Shown here piece after piece: positions 7,902 through 16,295 of a stretch of DNA of 19,500 nt. The stretch is from NCBI GenBank assembly GCA_036477795.1, contig JAZGDL010000550.1:1-19500 (forward strand). The letters run 5' to 3'. Below the pieces are notes generated by a model. It was not told the DNA's origin and did no database searches. It was given only the letters and a program-made list of their open reading frames with translations. This DNA is from JAZGDL01 sp036477795. Lineage in GTDB: Bacteria; Planctomycetota; Phycisphaerae; UBA1845. The translations under genes were made by a program, and so were the position numbers. The stretch's first letter is position 1. Every line of letters starts with the position of its first letter.

Positions 7902-9455
7902 CTACCTCTCATGGTCGGCGGGGCTGGCCGACTGCGGTAAGAATATGCGAAAAACACTGCCTTTGACCAGCCTTGATTCGACGTCAATGCTGCCGCCGTG
8001 GGCCTGGACGATGTGCTTGACCACGCTGAGGCCCAGGCCGGTGCCGCGAGTGCGGCGGACGCGGTCGTCGGCGGCCCTGAAAAAGCCGTCGAACAGGTGG
8101 GCCCGGTCCTCGGGGCTGATCCCGATCCCGCAGTCGGCGATGGAGATGAGCACGCCATGTTTGCCGCGGCGGGTCTCACGCTGAACGTCTATCTCCAGGC
8201 GCTTCTCTTCGTGGCTGTATTTCACGGCGTTGCCCAGCAGGTTGACGACAGCCTGGGCGATGGCGTCGGGGTCGGCATGGACCGCGGGGAGATCGTCGAC
8301 GACCGTAAGGTGGTGCTCAAAGCCTTGTTCATCGAGGTTGACGCGATAGTTGTCGTAGGTGTTGCTGACAACCGAGCCGACGTCGATGGGCTGCATCTGG
8401 TAATGTTTTTGTCCGGCTTCGATGCGGGAGAAGTCCAGGATGTTTTCGATGAGCTGGGCCAACCGCGTGCTCTCGCGGGTGATGATGGCGTAATAGTCCC
8501 GCTTCTTCTGTTCAGAGGGCACCCGGTTCTCGCTGAGCATCTCGCCGAACATGCGGATCAGCGCCAGCGGAGTCTTGAGCTCGTGGGAGACGTCGGCGAC
8601 GAAGTTGCTCTTAAGCTGCGACAGGGCCACTTCGCGACGGACGAGGCGGACCAACTTCCACACCATGGCAACCAATACCAGGAAAAAAACCACAGCCACC
8701 GCGACAAAAACGATGATCCGGGTGTGGGCGGTGCCCAGTTGGGCGTTGACGAAGTCCGGCGCCGGCACGATCAGCCAGGGCAAGGCCTCCGAGAGCGGCT
8801 GAAACCAGTATGTCTGCCGAAGGCGTGACTTATGCACGATGTCGAGTTTGCCCGACGCGGCGAAATGGTTTTCGAGAAAATCGCTCCGCAGCCGATTGAG
8901 CTCGATCTGCACCGCAGCCAGAAACGGTTCCGTTGAACCGCTACGCCCGAGGATCAAATAAGCCCAGACCACCGAACGGCTACGGAAGAGGTCGGTCATG
9001 AAGGGAAGGCGTCCCTGGGTGGCGGATGCCGAGGCACCGAGCCGGTGGCGGAAGCGATCCTCGATCAAGCGGATCAGTTCCGCATCCGCCGCCGGCACCT
9101 GGCCCACAGAGTCGGCTGCACCCCAGCGGGTCAGTACCTGTCCGTCCCATATGAATAGATCGCCCAGCCATGAATCCTCGCGTTCGCCGGAAAACGGGTC
9201 TTGGCGCCGACCGGCCTGGTAATGGCCCGCAGCACGTGACAGAAACGTGGCGGCCCCGTCACGGATGTTCCGGGTAGCGGCGAGTTTGAACTGCAACGCC
9301 TCATGCTGGGCTGCGGCGATGCGGAGCAGGGCCAGGGCATTGGATTGGCGAACGGCGAAAAAGAGCGCGAAGCAGACCAACACGCCGGCCAGCACGATGA
9401 TGGCCGTCGCGGCGGTGATCCACCGCTTTTTGGGTATGTGCTGCTCGCCAGCCAT
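7902..9455 (-). CDS. Membrane sensor histidine kinase
   Basis: This 517-residue kinase autophosphorylates on histidine and passes the phosphate to the regulator encoded downstream. It has a membrane segment at about residues 12-35, an extracytoplasmic sensor region of about 210 residues with no motif I recognise, and a second membrane segment at about 247-269. A HisKA domain follows with H291 in VSHELKTPLALIRMFGEML, then an HATPase_c domain with N-box LLGNAVKYS, G1 IADCGIGIS, and GTGLGLSVVKHIVQAHGG. Only about 20 residues lie between the second membrane segment and HisKA, so a HAMP domain appears to be absent. ATG 9455 is the chosen start; an in-frame TTG at 9497 would add 14 residues. The gene precedes the regulator gene in the same direction. 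Confidence 0.92.
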   Translation of the reverse strand: MAGEQHIPKKRWITAATAIIVLAGVLVCFALFFAVRQSNALALLRIAAAQHEALQFKLAATRNIRDGAATFLSRAAGHYQAGRRQDPFSGEREDSWLGDLFIWDGQVLTRWGAADSVGQVPAADAELIRLIEDRFRHRLGASASATQGRLPFMTDLFRSRSVVWAYLILGRSGSTEPFLAAVQIELNRLRSDFLENHFAASGKLDIVHKSRLRQTYWFQPLSEALPWLIVPAPDFVNAQLGTAHTRIIVFVAVAVVFFLVLVAMVWKLVRLVRREVALSQLKSNFVADVSHELKTPLALIRMFGEMLSENRVPSEQKKRDYYAIITRESTRLAQLIENILDFSRIEAGQKHYQMQPIDVGSVVSNTYDNYRVNLDEQGFEHHLTVVDDLPAVHADPDAIAQAVVNLLGNAVKYSHEEKRLEIDVQRETRRGKHGVLISIADCGIGISPEDRAHLFDGFFRAADDRVRRTRGTGLGLSVVKHIVQAHGGSIDVESRLVKGSVFRIFLPQSASPADHER

Positions 9456-9507
9456 GGGCAGGATGACCGCTGGTCTCCAAGGTGCCGCAGGATACAAACG
9501 GGGCCGC

Positions 9508-9556
9508 AGTATATCATGGACGATCGGTCATAGCGCGGTTTTGTATGGCATGTCAA
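9508..9556 (-). promoter_or_regulatory. Candidate promoters for the kinase-regulator operon
   Basis: On the minus strand, TTGACA (9556-9551) is followed after 18 bases by TATGAC (9532-9527). Closer to the gene is an extended -10 element TGA-TATACT, with TATACT at 9513-9508. Either could drive transcription toward the ATG at 9455. The TTGACA box is a perfect -35 consensus, which makes the first more likely. The choice needs a mapped start site. Confidence 0.45.
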
Positions 9557-9680
9557 CGTTCGAATTGTGGGTTGGAGTTGGAGCTGAGGGAGCGGATATT
9601 TCGCTTCGGGCGTCTGCCAAACGACAAAGTCACTGCCGGCGTCAACCCGTAAATCGCACTGTGACGAAGCACTAGCGGTG

Positions 9681-9730
9681 GGTGGCCCACCTCGTTTCGA
9701 GGTGGGGGACACGATGATCCACGGGCCAAC
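9681..9730 (+). repeat. Second copy of the CCCACCTC hairpin module
   Basis: CCCACCTCG-TTT-CGAGGTGGG forms a hairpin at 9686-9706. The surrounding bases GGGTGGCCCACCTC, GAGGTGGGGGA and CGATGATC also match the element at 3095-3135. The hairpin loop side differs between copies by compensating changes (CTCC/GGAG in one, CTCG/CGAG in the other), so the paired structure is kept. Confidence 0.85.
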
Positions 9731-9831
9731 GTCGGACCTTGTCGGATCATCCAGCCCCCACCTTCAAGTACGTGTTTAGCGTGTTTGAGCTCGATTCCGA
9801 GCCCCGAGCGCAAGCGACGGGTGTGCCGGCT

Positions 9832-9949
9832 GGTGCGAGAATCCTTTCTCGCACCCATATGTGGGACAGGCTTTCCAGCCTGTCATTTGACCGGCTGGAA
9901 AGCCGGTCCCACACCCCCAGGAGCAGGGACCGAGAAGGGATTCTCGGTC
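9832..9949. repeat. Cluster of four hairpins (dispersed modules)
   Basis: Four hairpins follow one another: GGTGCGAGAA/TTCTCGCACC (9832-9855), GACAGGCT/AGCCTGTC (9865-9884), GACCGGCT/AGCCGGTC (9889-9908) and GACCGAGAA/TTCTCGGTC (9928-9949). The middle two are enclosed by GTGGGAC (9861-9867) and GTCCCAC (9906-9912), so they can also form a two-armed cruciform. The first repeats the module at 6970-6993, the second the one at 3198-3217. There is no coding signal in either strand here. Confidence 0.88.
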
Positions 9950-10042
9950 CAGCGTTGGTGGCCTGTATCGGGCAGAATCGCAAGCCTCCGGAGCGTTGGA
10001 ATCGTAGAATTGATGCGACGGCTGGATATTTGACTGATTTGG

Positions 10043-10051
10043 TGCTATATT
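10043..10051 (+). promoter_or_regulatory. Extended -10 promoter candidate for mrp
   Basis: TGC-TATATT (10043-10051) is an extended -10 element about 50 bases before the mrp ATG. The bases 17 upstream (TGGATA, 10023-10028) are a poor -35, which is tolerated with an extended -10. A TTGACT at 10030-10035 is too close (10 bases) to serve. Confidence 0.4.
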
Positions 10052-10103
10052 CAGCGCAACCGATGGGACCGGGCCGGTCTCAAGGCTTTAGGAGTGACGG
10101 TTG

Positions 10104-11183
10104 ATGGATACCCCGACGCGGGAACAAGTGATGCAGCAGCTTGGCACGGTGATGGATCCTGAGCTGCACAGGGACCTGGTGACGCTGAATATGGTGAAGG
10201 ACGTGGCTGTCAACGGCGGCAACGTCCGGGTCCACGTGGAGTTGACCACGCCGGCCTGCCCGTTGAAGGATCAGATCAGCAGGGAGGTGGCCGCCGCGGT
10301 TAGGAGCATTCCGGGCGTGAACGACGTGGAGGTGGAATTCAGCGCCGTGGTGCGCGGCCGGGGCCGGCGGGATGGGGTGCTGCAAGGCGTGAAGAACATT
10401 GTGGCGGTCGGGGCGGGCAAGGGCGGCGTGGGCAAGAGCACCGCGGCGGTGTTGCTGGCGGTGGGCCTGCGGCGGAAAGGCGCGAAAGTCGGGCTGATGG
10501 ACGCGGACGTGTATGGGCCTTCGATACCGACCATGTTGGGGGTCGAGGGAACCCAGCCGGCGGTTCGCGGTGAGATGATTCTGCCGATTGAAGCGGCCGG
10601 CGTTAAGGTGATGAGCATGGGGTTCATGGTCGATCGGGACAAGCCGTTGATCTGGCGAGGCCCCATGGTGCACTCGGTGGTCAAGCAGTTTATCGAGCAG
10701 GTCGACTGGGGTGAGCTGGATTACCTGATTGTCGATCTGCCGCCCGGAACGGGTGACGTGCCTTTGACACTCGCACAGGCGATTCCGATGACCGGCTCGG
10801 TGGTCATCTGCACGCCGCAGGACGTGGCATTGATGGACGCCCGGCGGGCGGTGCTGATGTATAACCAGCTTAACGTGCCCTGCCTGGGTATCATCGAGAA
10901 CATGAGCTACTATATCTGCCCCAAGTGCGGCCATCGGGACGAGATCTTCGATCACGGCGGGGCGGAGGGGTTGGCCCGGGAGCTGAATGTGCCGTTCCTG
11001 GGCGGGATTCCGCTGAACGCCAGGATTCGTGAATACGGCGACGCGGGCACGCCTGAGCGAACGTTTACCGACGGAGACGGCGAAGTCAGCGCAGCCGTGG
11101 AAGCGGTGGCGGCTGCCACGGCGGGGCAGATCAGTGTCCGGAATCTGGAGGCGACGGCTGAGCCCAGTTTGTCGATTGAGTGA
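10104..11183 (+). CDS. mrp: Mrp/NBP35-family iron-sulfur cluster carrier ATPase
   Basis: This 359-residue cytoplasmic P-loop protein is expected to carry and deliver Fe-S clusters (ApbC/Mrp type). An N-terminal MIP18/DUF59-like domain (about residues 1-85, MDPELHRDLVTLNMVKDV) precedes the ATPase. The ATPase has the deviant Walker A GKGGVGKS (105-112), DADVYGPSIPTMLG, DYLIVDLPPGTGDVPLT and the cluster-binding pair C272-x-x-C275 in ICPKCGHRDEIF. The start is ATG 10104 with TTTAGGAG (10087-10094) 9 bases before it; an in-frame TTG just upstream (10101) is less likely. The dinB-like gene follows 27 bases later and may be co-transcribed. Confidence 0.94.
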   Translation: MDTPTREQVMQQLGTVMDPELHRDLVTLNMVKDVAVNGGNVRVHVELTTPACPLKDQISREVAAAVRSIPGVNDVEVEFSAVVRGRGRRDGVLQGVKNIVAVGAGKGGVGKSTAAVLLAVGLRRKGAKVGLMDADVYGPSIPTMLGVEGTQPAVRGEMILPIEAAGVKVMSMGFMVDRDKPLIWRGPMVHSVVKQFIEQVDWGELDYLIVDLPPGTGDVPLTLAQAIPMTGSVVICTPQDVALMDARRAVLMYNQLNVPCLGIIENMSYYICPKCGHRDEIFDHGGAEGLARELNVPFLGGIPLNARIREYGDAGTPERTFTDGDGEVSAAVEAVAAATAGQISVRNLEATAEPSLSIE

Positions 11184-11210
11184 TGACCATCTGGTGAAGG
11201 CGTATAGCCA

Positions 11211-11711
11211 ATGAACGCGGGAGAGAATCTGGCGCTGGCCGTGGACGGCAGTCGCGAGTGGACGTTGAAACTTATCGCGGACGTTTCCGGTGACGAATGG
11301 ACCTTTCAGCCGCAAGAGGGCGTGCAGCACATTCTGTGGCTCTGCGGCCACCTGGCCTGCGCCGAGGCCCTTCTGGTGCTGGTACGCGTGGGCGGGGGCG
11401 ACAATCCGGATCCTGAGTTCAGCAAGCATTTTCCGGTCGGCGGGCCGGTCAAGAGTGCCGGCCAATACGACTATCCATTGCCGGCTGCGGTGCGCGAGAG
11501 AATGGCGGCGACGCATGATGTCGTGCTTGAAGCCATCCGCGGCATGAACGAGCAGCAGCTTAACGAGCCGTGCTACGGCAAGCATGGTAAGCCGCACCCG
11601 CACTACACCACCAAGCGAGGCGCCATCGACCATTGCGTGCGTCATGAAGGCTTTCACGCAGGCCAGATCGCCATGCTACGGCGGCTGATGGGCAAGCCGT
11701 TTTTACGATAG
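11211..11711 (+). CDS. DinB-like metal-binding four-helix protein
   Basis: This 166-residue protein has the size and pattern of the DinB/YfiT-like superfamily. Helix one carries LCGHLACAEALL with a conserved-type His, and the C-terminal helix carries HCVRHEGFHAGQIAMLRRLMG. Together these supply the histidines that bind a divalent metal in this fold. Members are often thiol-dependent transferases or damage-inducible proteins, but the substrate of this one is unknown. GGTGAAGG lies about 10 bases before the ATG. It follows mrp by 27 bases in the same direction and converges with the small gene at 11977-11729. Confidence 0.75.
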   Translation: MNAGENLALAVDGSREWTLKLIADVSGDEWTFQPQEGVQHILWLCGHLACAEALLVLVRVGGGDNPDPEFSKHFPVGGPVKSAGQYDYPLPAAVRERMAATHDVVLEAIRGMNEQQLNEPCYGKHGKPHPHYTTKRGAIDHCVRHEGFHAGQIAMLRRLMGKPFLR

Positions 11712-11728
11712 GCAGACGGGTGAACAAG

Positions 11729-11977
11729 TTACTTGCGACGTTTACGGGGAGCTTTCGGCAGGGGTCCGAGGCGGGTGATATGCACCAGGGCGCAGATGAC
11801 CACGTCGCGCACCACCCGACCATTGCGAGCGCTTCCGATGCCGACGTGGGCGGCCCGAGGCGTGAGGATCACCTGATCGGGATGCGTGACCGCGTAGGCT
11901 GACCCGTCGGACATGTAAAGGCCGAACGGCTCGAAGGGTCTGGTGCTCAGCAGCTTCTCCACTTCCTGGACGTTCAT
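11729..11977 (-). CDS. Small conserved-type protein, unknown function
   Basis: This 82-residue product contains LLSTRPFEPFGLYMSDGSAY, then VTHPDQVILTPR and VVICALVHITRL. It resembles a short family, very frequent in planctomycetes, with the pattern RPFxPFxxxxxDGxxxxVxHPD followed by a strand ending in xVTRI. The function of that family is not known to me. The tail is basic (KAPRKRRK). The ATG at 11977 fits the family start; the ORF could continue upstream to 12115, but those residues look non-coding. No strong ribosome binding site is seen. The gene converges with the dinB-like gene, with 17 bases between the two stop codons. Confidence 0.6.
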   Translation of the reverse strand: MNVQEVEKLLSTRPFEPFGLYMSDGSAYAVTHPDQVILTPRAAHVGIGSARNGRVVRDVVICALVHITRLGPLPKAPRKRRK

Positions 11978-12174
11978 ATACGCAATGCTACGCCACCCCA
12001 CCTCACAATGCAACTCGAAACACGTACCTTGCGAAGTAAGGGTGGGGCATAGATAGGGTATAAGGTGAGTGACACCAGCGAGTCGCTTTCGGTCGCATGT
12101 TCGTCCGCCACCCACAGCGGTTCTTACCGGATATCACCGCCCATTGCGAATTGTTAGTCCCGCTGAGGTGCTCT

Positions 12175-12447
12175 ATGGCGACGAAATCAATACGGACTGA
12201 GAGCCGGATGCTCGAAGAGGTGCGGCGGTGGCGCCGCCAGGTCTATGATTCTGATCGGTGCGGCGCGGGGCAAGACGCCCCAGGCCGCCTCCGCGAGCTG
12301 GCGAAGCGATTTGGACTCAACACGATTGACCCGCGACGGCGCGCGACGGCCGCCGGCCAAGAATTGAATTGCCATAGTTCTCCTGTTGTGGTAGTTTCTG
12401 CGTTGGAAGTAACCGGCCGGTGGCGGGGTTCCGGGCGCCAGGGATGA
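12175..12447 (+). CDS. Possible small basic protein upstream of smc
   Basis: A 90-codon ORF begins at ATG 12175, with GAGGTG (12165-12170) 4 bases upstream. The N-terminal half (MLEEVRRWRRQVYD and GRLRELAKRFGLN) is helical, charged and compositionally protein-like. The second half (from about residue 50) is not and may be out of frame or non-coding. I do not recognise a family. It ends 36 bases before smc in the same direction, so it could share a transcript. Treat as tentative. Confidence 0.35.
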   Translation: MATKSIRTESRMLEEVRRWRRQVYDSDRCGAGQDAPGRLRELAKRFGLNTIDPRRRATAAGQELNCHSSPVVVVSALEVTGRWRGSGRQG

Positions 12448-12483
12448 GTGCCGCGGCCGCAGCACACGGAGGTGATCTACCTG

Positions 12484-15400
12484 ATGTACCTGAAACGCAT
12501 ATCCATACACGGCTTCAAGAGCTTCCCCGACGCTATCGATTTCGACTTCTCGCCGGGCGTGACCTGCATCGTCGGCCCCAACGGATGCGGCAAGAGCAAC
12601 GTGGTCGACGCCTTCAAGTGGGTGCTGGGCGAGCAATCGGCTAAGCTGCTCCGCGGACGGCAGATGAGCGACATGATCTTCAACGGTTCCAGCACCCGCA
12701 AGAGCAGCGGAATGGCCCGCGTGGACCTCTACTTCGACAATACCGACCATCAACTGCCACTGGATTTCGACGAGGTGTGCGTTACGCGCAAGCTCTATCG
12801 ATCCGGCGAGAGCGAGTACCTGATCAACAACGAGGCCGCCCGGCTCAAAGACGTTCGCGAACTGTTCCTGGACACCGGCGTCGGGGCTGACACCTATTCC
12901 GTTATCGAGCAGGGGCGTGTTGATAACCTGCTTACCTCCTCGTCCGTCGATCGCCGGGCGATCTTCGAAGAGGCAGCGGGCATCGGCAAATACAAAGCCC
13001 GCAAGCGCGAGGCCCAGCGCAAGCTGGAACGTACCCAGCAGAACCTCCTGCGGGTCAGCGACATCATCGAGGAGGTGCAGAAACGCCTGCGCAGCGTCAA
13101 GCTCCAGGCCGGCAAGGCCCGCAGTTTTCAGGCGTATGAATCGCGGCTCAAGGAGTTGCGGGCCAGTTATTCGCTGGCTGAGTACCATCGGCTGACCGAG
13201 ACGATGGCCAAGCTCACCCGCGAAACAAACCAGACCACCGACGAGTCCACCGCCCTGCGCACACAGATCGACCGCAACGAGGTGGAAACCGCCAGGCTGG
13301 CCCAATCGGTCGATCAACTGGCCGAGGAGCTCTCCCAAACCGAGCGGCAGCTAATGCAGACGCGCTCCGATATCGCCGCACACCAGGAACGGATCGACGC
13401 CGCCCAAAACCGCATCGCCGAACTGAATACCGTGCTGGAGCGAGTCAGTGCGCGTGTCGACCAACTTGAGACCCAGCGCGACGATTACCAATCCCGGCTG
13501 AGCGAGATTCAGGAGCAGGCGGTCGCCCTCCAGGACCAGACGCGTGACAACGCCACGCGCATCAGACAGTTGACCGACCAGGAACAGCACCTCGAGCGGG
13601 AGTTGACCGAGGTGCATGCCCTCATCGAAGATGAAAAAGCCGGCCTGGTCGACCTGGTCCGCCGCTCAACCCAATTGCGCAATGAAATCGCCAGCCTCAA
13701 CACCCATCGAGAAAGCCTCAAGGCCGAGCACCATCGATTGGGCGAGCGCGACGCCGCGGTACGCGCCGAACTGCAGGGCCATCTGTCGAAAAAAGCAGAA
13801 CTCGAATCGCGAAGAAACGAGCTCGACGAGCTTATCGAGGATGAGACAGCCAGGCTCCGGGACAAGTCCGCCCAGGCTGAGCGGATCGAAACCCGTCGCG
13901 CGGAATTGACTGAAGACCTTGCCGGCGCGCGGGAACAGCGCAGCGCGGTGCGTTCGCGCTTGCAGGTGCTGGCTGAGCTGCAACGCAAGATGGAAGGCGT
14001 GGGCGAAGGCGTCCGCTCGCTTCTGGAGCAAGTAGCCGCCCGACCGCATGACCCTGCGTTGGCGGGAATCTGCGGCATGGTGGGCGACCTTTTTGAAGCC
14101 GACGTGCGCTACGCCCACGTCGTGGAAGCGGCCATTGGCGAGCGCGACCAGCATCTGGTGCTCGAAGACAGTCGTACATTTCTAGCCAACAGCAAACTTT
14201 ACGACGCACTTCCCGGCCGGCTCACCGCCATCTGCATGGACCGCCTCCCGCCCCTGATAAACGAGCAGGACCTTAGCGACCACCCCGGTTTCGTCGCCAA
14301 CGCCGCCGACCTGGTCCATTGCGACGAAAAATACGGGCGGCTGGCCAGGCACTTGTTGGGTAAGACCGTCGTCGCCCGATCACTCGAGCATGCTCTGGCA
14401 ATGGCCAAGGAGGATATCTCCGGGCGCCGATTCGTCACCTTATCCGGCGAAGTCGTGGAGCCCGACGGCTCCATCTCGTTTGGACCGCCCAGCAGCCGTG
14501 CCGGCCTCATCGCCCGCAAGAGCGAACGTCGCGAACTCGGCGTCCAACTGGAGAGAATCGAGGAGCACTCCCGCTCGCTGGGGCAGGAGCTCAACCGGGC
14601 CGTGGCTGAAGCCGCTCACATCAGCGACGTCCAGCGAGACCTTCAGAACGCGGTCTACGAAGCCAACAATGCCAAGGTCGAGGCCAATGCCGCCCTGGAG
14701 TCGGTCAACGAGGCGGTGCGAAGATTGACTCAGGAACAGCCGCTCATCGCCGGCGAGGTGGCCATTATCGCCCAGCAGCTCGCCGAAGCCAAAGATCGCG
14801 CATCGCAGAGCGAAGCGTCGGTCGGCCGACTGGACGCCGAAAACGAGGACCGCGAGAATGCCGTCGCCGCCTACAATCGGCGCATCGAGTCGCTGACCCT
14901 GGATCGCGATCGCGCCCGCCACGAGCTGACCGAAGCCCGGATAGCCGCCGCAAAGCTGGCCACCAAACGCGCCTCCATCGCCGACTCCATCAACCATCTG
15001 CGCCACGGTATCCGTACCACCGAGGAATCCATCGCCGCCACCGCCGGCGATCGGGCCGACAGCCAGGCTCGTCTTGCAGAGTCCGAAGAAACAGTCCTAA
15101 CCGCCCGCGGGCGGTTGGACGAACTCTCCGCATCCGCCGAGCGCCTGGAAGCCGGCACCTTGCAGTTGCGCCGCCGCCGCGAGATGACCCGGCTGGAGTC
15201 GGAGCAGCTCGCCACCGCCACCCGCACTCTCCGCAGCAATCTCGAAGAAATCGAAGCCCGGCTCCACCAGACCCAGCTCGCCCTACAGGAGTCCAACGTC
15301 CGCCGCGACGAGTTGGCTGCACGCGTAAAGGATGAGCTGGGCATACAGATCGCCGAAATGTATGCGACCTACGATCACACCGATCAAAACTGGGACGAGG

Positions 15401-16068
15401 TGGAATCTGAAATCACCGAGCTGCGCCAAAAGATAGCCCGACTCGGCAACATCAACCTGGGCGCTATTCAAGAGCAGGCTGAACTGGAGGAGCGTGATCA
15501 GTTCCTCACCGGACAGTTCCGGGACCTCGATGATTCCCGCCGGCAGCTCGAGGACCTGATACGAAAGCTCGACGCCGAGTGCATCGAGCGCTTCACAAAA
15601 TCCCTGGAAGCCATCCGCGGACACTTCCGCGACCTGTTCCGCAAGCTTTTCGGCGGCGGAAAGGCCGACGTCATTCTGGAGAATCCCGACGACCCGCTCG
15701 AATCTGGCATCGAGATTCTCGCCAAGCCGCCCGGAAAGGAGCTGCAGCGCATTTCGCTGATGTCCGGCGGCGAAAAGACCATGACCGCCATCGCTTTGGT
15801 GATGAGCATTTTCCGATCCCGGCCGTCACCGTTGGCCATGCTCGACGAGGTCGACGCCGCACTGGACGAAGCCAACAACGTGCGCTTCAACCAGATCATC
15901 CGCGAGTTCCTGGATCGCTCGCAGTTCGTGCTGGTCACCCACTCCAAGCGCACCATGAGCATCGCCGATCAGCTTTACGGCATCACCATGCAGGAGCCCG
16001 GCGTCTCCGCCCGGGTCAGCGTCAAGTTCCAGGACGACGCCAAACAGGACCGCCCTGCCGTCGCATAA
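12484..16068 (+). CDS. smc: Chromosome segregation ATPase SMC (condensin)
   Basis: This 1194-residue protein folds back as a long coiled coil and, as a dimer with ScpA and ScpB (not in this window), organises and segregates the chromosome. The N-terminal head has Walker A GPNGCGKS (residues 31-38) followed by VVDAFKWVLGEQSAK. Two coiled-coil stretches (about 170-500 and 690-1000) flank the hinge (about 505-690, GVGEGVRSLLEQV..GICGMVGDLFE). The C-terminal head has the signature MSGGEKTMTAIALV (SGGE at 1094-1097) and Walker B AMLDEVDAALDEAN (D1121, E1122). The start is ATG 12484, given GGAGGTGAT (12468-12476) 7 bases upstream; a GTG at 12448 is in frame but lacks this site. No truncation is evident. 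Confidence 0.97.
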   Translation: MYLKRISIHGFKSFPDAIDFDFSPGVTCIVGPNGCGKSNVVDAFKWVLGEQSAKLLRGRQMSDMIFNGSSTRKSSGMARVDLYFDNTDHQLPLDFDEVCVTRKLYRSGESEYLINNEAARLKDVRELFLDTGVGADTYSVIEQGRVDNLLTSSSVDRRAIFEEAAGIGKYKARKREAQRKLERTQQNLLRVSDIIEEVQKRLRSVKLQAGKARSFQAYESRLKELRASYSLAEYHRLTETMAKLTRETNQTTDESTALRTQIDRNEVETARLAQSVDQLAEELSQTERQLMQTRSDIAAHQERIDAAQNRIAELNTVLERVSARVDQLETQRDDYQSRLSEIQEQAVALQDQTRDNATRIRQLTDQEQHLERELTEVHALIEDEKAGLVDLVRRSTQLRNEIASLNTHRESLKAEHHRLGERDAAVRAELQGHLSKKAELESRRNELDELIEDETARLRDKSAQAERIETRRAELTEDLAGAREQRSAVRSRLQVLAELQRKMEGVGEGVRSLLEQVAARPHDPALAGICGMVGDLFEADVRYAHVVEAAIGERDQHLVLEDSRTFLANSKLYDALPGRLTAICMDRLPPLINEQDLSDHPGFVANAADLVHCDEKYGRLARHLLGKTVVARSLEHALAMAKEDISGRRFVTLSGEVVEPDGSISFGPPSSRAGLIARKSERRELGVQLERIEEHSRSLGQELNRAVAEAAHISDVQRDLQNAVYEANNAKVEANAALESVNEAVRRLTQEQPLIAGEVAIIAQQLAEAKDRASQSEASVGRLDAENEDRENAVAAYNRRIESLTLDRDRARHELTEARIAAAKLATKRASIADSINHLRHGIRTTEESIAATAGDRADSQARLAESEETVLTARGRLDELSASAERLEAGTLQLRRRREMTRLESEQLATATRTLRSNLEEIEARLHQTQLALQESNVRRDELAARVKDELGIQIAEMYATYDHTDQNWDEVESEITELRQKIARLGNINLGAIQEQAELEERDQFLTGQFRDLDDSRRQLEDLIRKLDAECIERFTKSLEAIRGHFRDLFRKLFGGGKADVILENPDDPLESGIEILAKPPGKELQRISLMSGGEKTMTAIALVMSIFRSRPSPLAMLDEVDAALDEANNVRFNQIIREFLDRSQFVLVTHSKRTMSIADQLYGITMQEPGVSARVSVKFQDDAKQDRPAVA

Positions 16069-16132
16069 CCGCACTCTTTGCTCGTCCCAGCGTGATAGTT
16101 TCGGTCAATTGAGTTTTGGTCCTTCGGATCTG

Positions 16133-16167
16133 TTTCGGATTTCGATATTCGAATTTCGGATTTGAAT
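16133..16167 (+). repeat. Heptamer array TTTCGGA/TTTCGAT, five units
   Basis: Five consecutive 7-base units TTTCGGA, TTTCGAT, ATTCGAA, TTTCGGA, TTTGAAT run without a break. TTCGGAT appears just before, and CCGTGGG just after. The array lies between smc and the terminator of the convergent thioredoxin gene. It differs in sequence from the AGCGAAT and TTCAACC arrays but keeps the 7-base period. Confidence 0.8.
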
Positions 16168-16233
16168 CCGTGGGCGGGGGAGTATCGGCAAGTTCCATCT
16201 GGAATTGGCATGACCTGCCCGCGCAAGCAAGAA

Positions 16234-16263
16234 GCCCGTGCCGACGGGCCCGTCGGCACGGGC
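16234..16263 (-). terminator. Rho-independent terminator of the DUF1573-thioredoxin gene
   Basis: GCCCGTGCCGAC (16234-16245) and GTCGGCACGGGC (16252-16263) form a perfect 12-bp G+C-rich stem with a 6-base loop, 32 bases past the stop codon of the minus-strand gene. On the minus strand it is followed by the moderately U-rich TTCTTGCTTG, as expected for intrinsic termination in that direction. Confidence 0.75.
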
Positions 16264-16295
16264 GTGAGAAACCACTTTGCGAACTGCTCGGCAGG

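Larger units (their letters stand above)
9557..10042. other. Long intergenic stretch between divergent kinase and mrp genes
   Basis: About 650 bases separate the kinase start from mrp. Apart from the promoters, the hairpin at 9686-9706 and the hairpin cluster at 9832-9949, I see nothing. Open frames on either strand run through the hairpins, lack ribosome binding sites and give low-complexity, repeat-derived peptides. No tRNA-like or other RNA fold was recognised in 9557-9680, 9731-9831 or 9950-10042. Confidence 0.6.

Noticed and set aside
9498..10103. Small genes in the kinase/mrp spacer
   Set aside because: All frames run through hairpin modules, lack ribosome binding sites, and give repeat-derived peptides such as WDRLSSLS.
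10080..11657. 525-codon open frame on the minus strand
   Set aside because: It is the complement of mrp and the dinB-like gene, both of which have strong motifs and ribosome binding sites. The composition (many His/Arg/Pro) is typical of antisense frames.
12187..13338. 383-codon open frame on the minus strand
   Set aside because: Covers the 5' part of smc in antisense; smc is certain from Walker A to signature motif.
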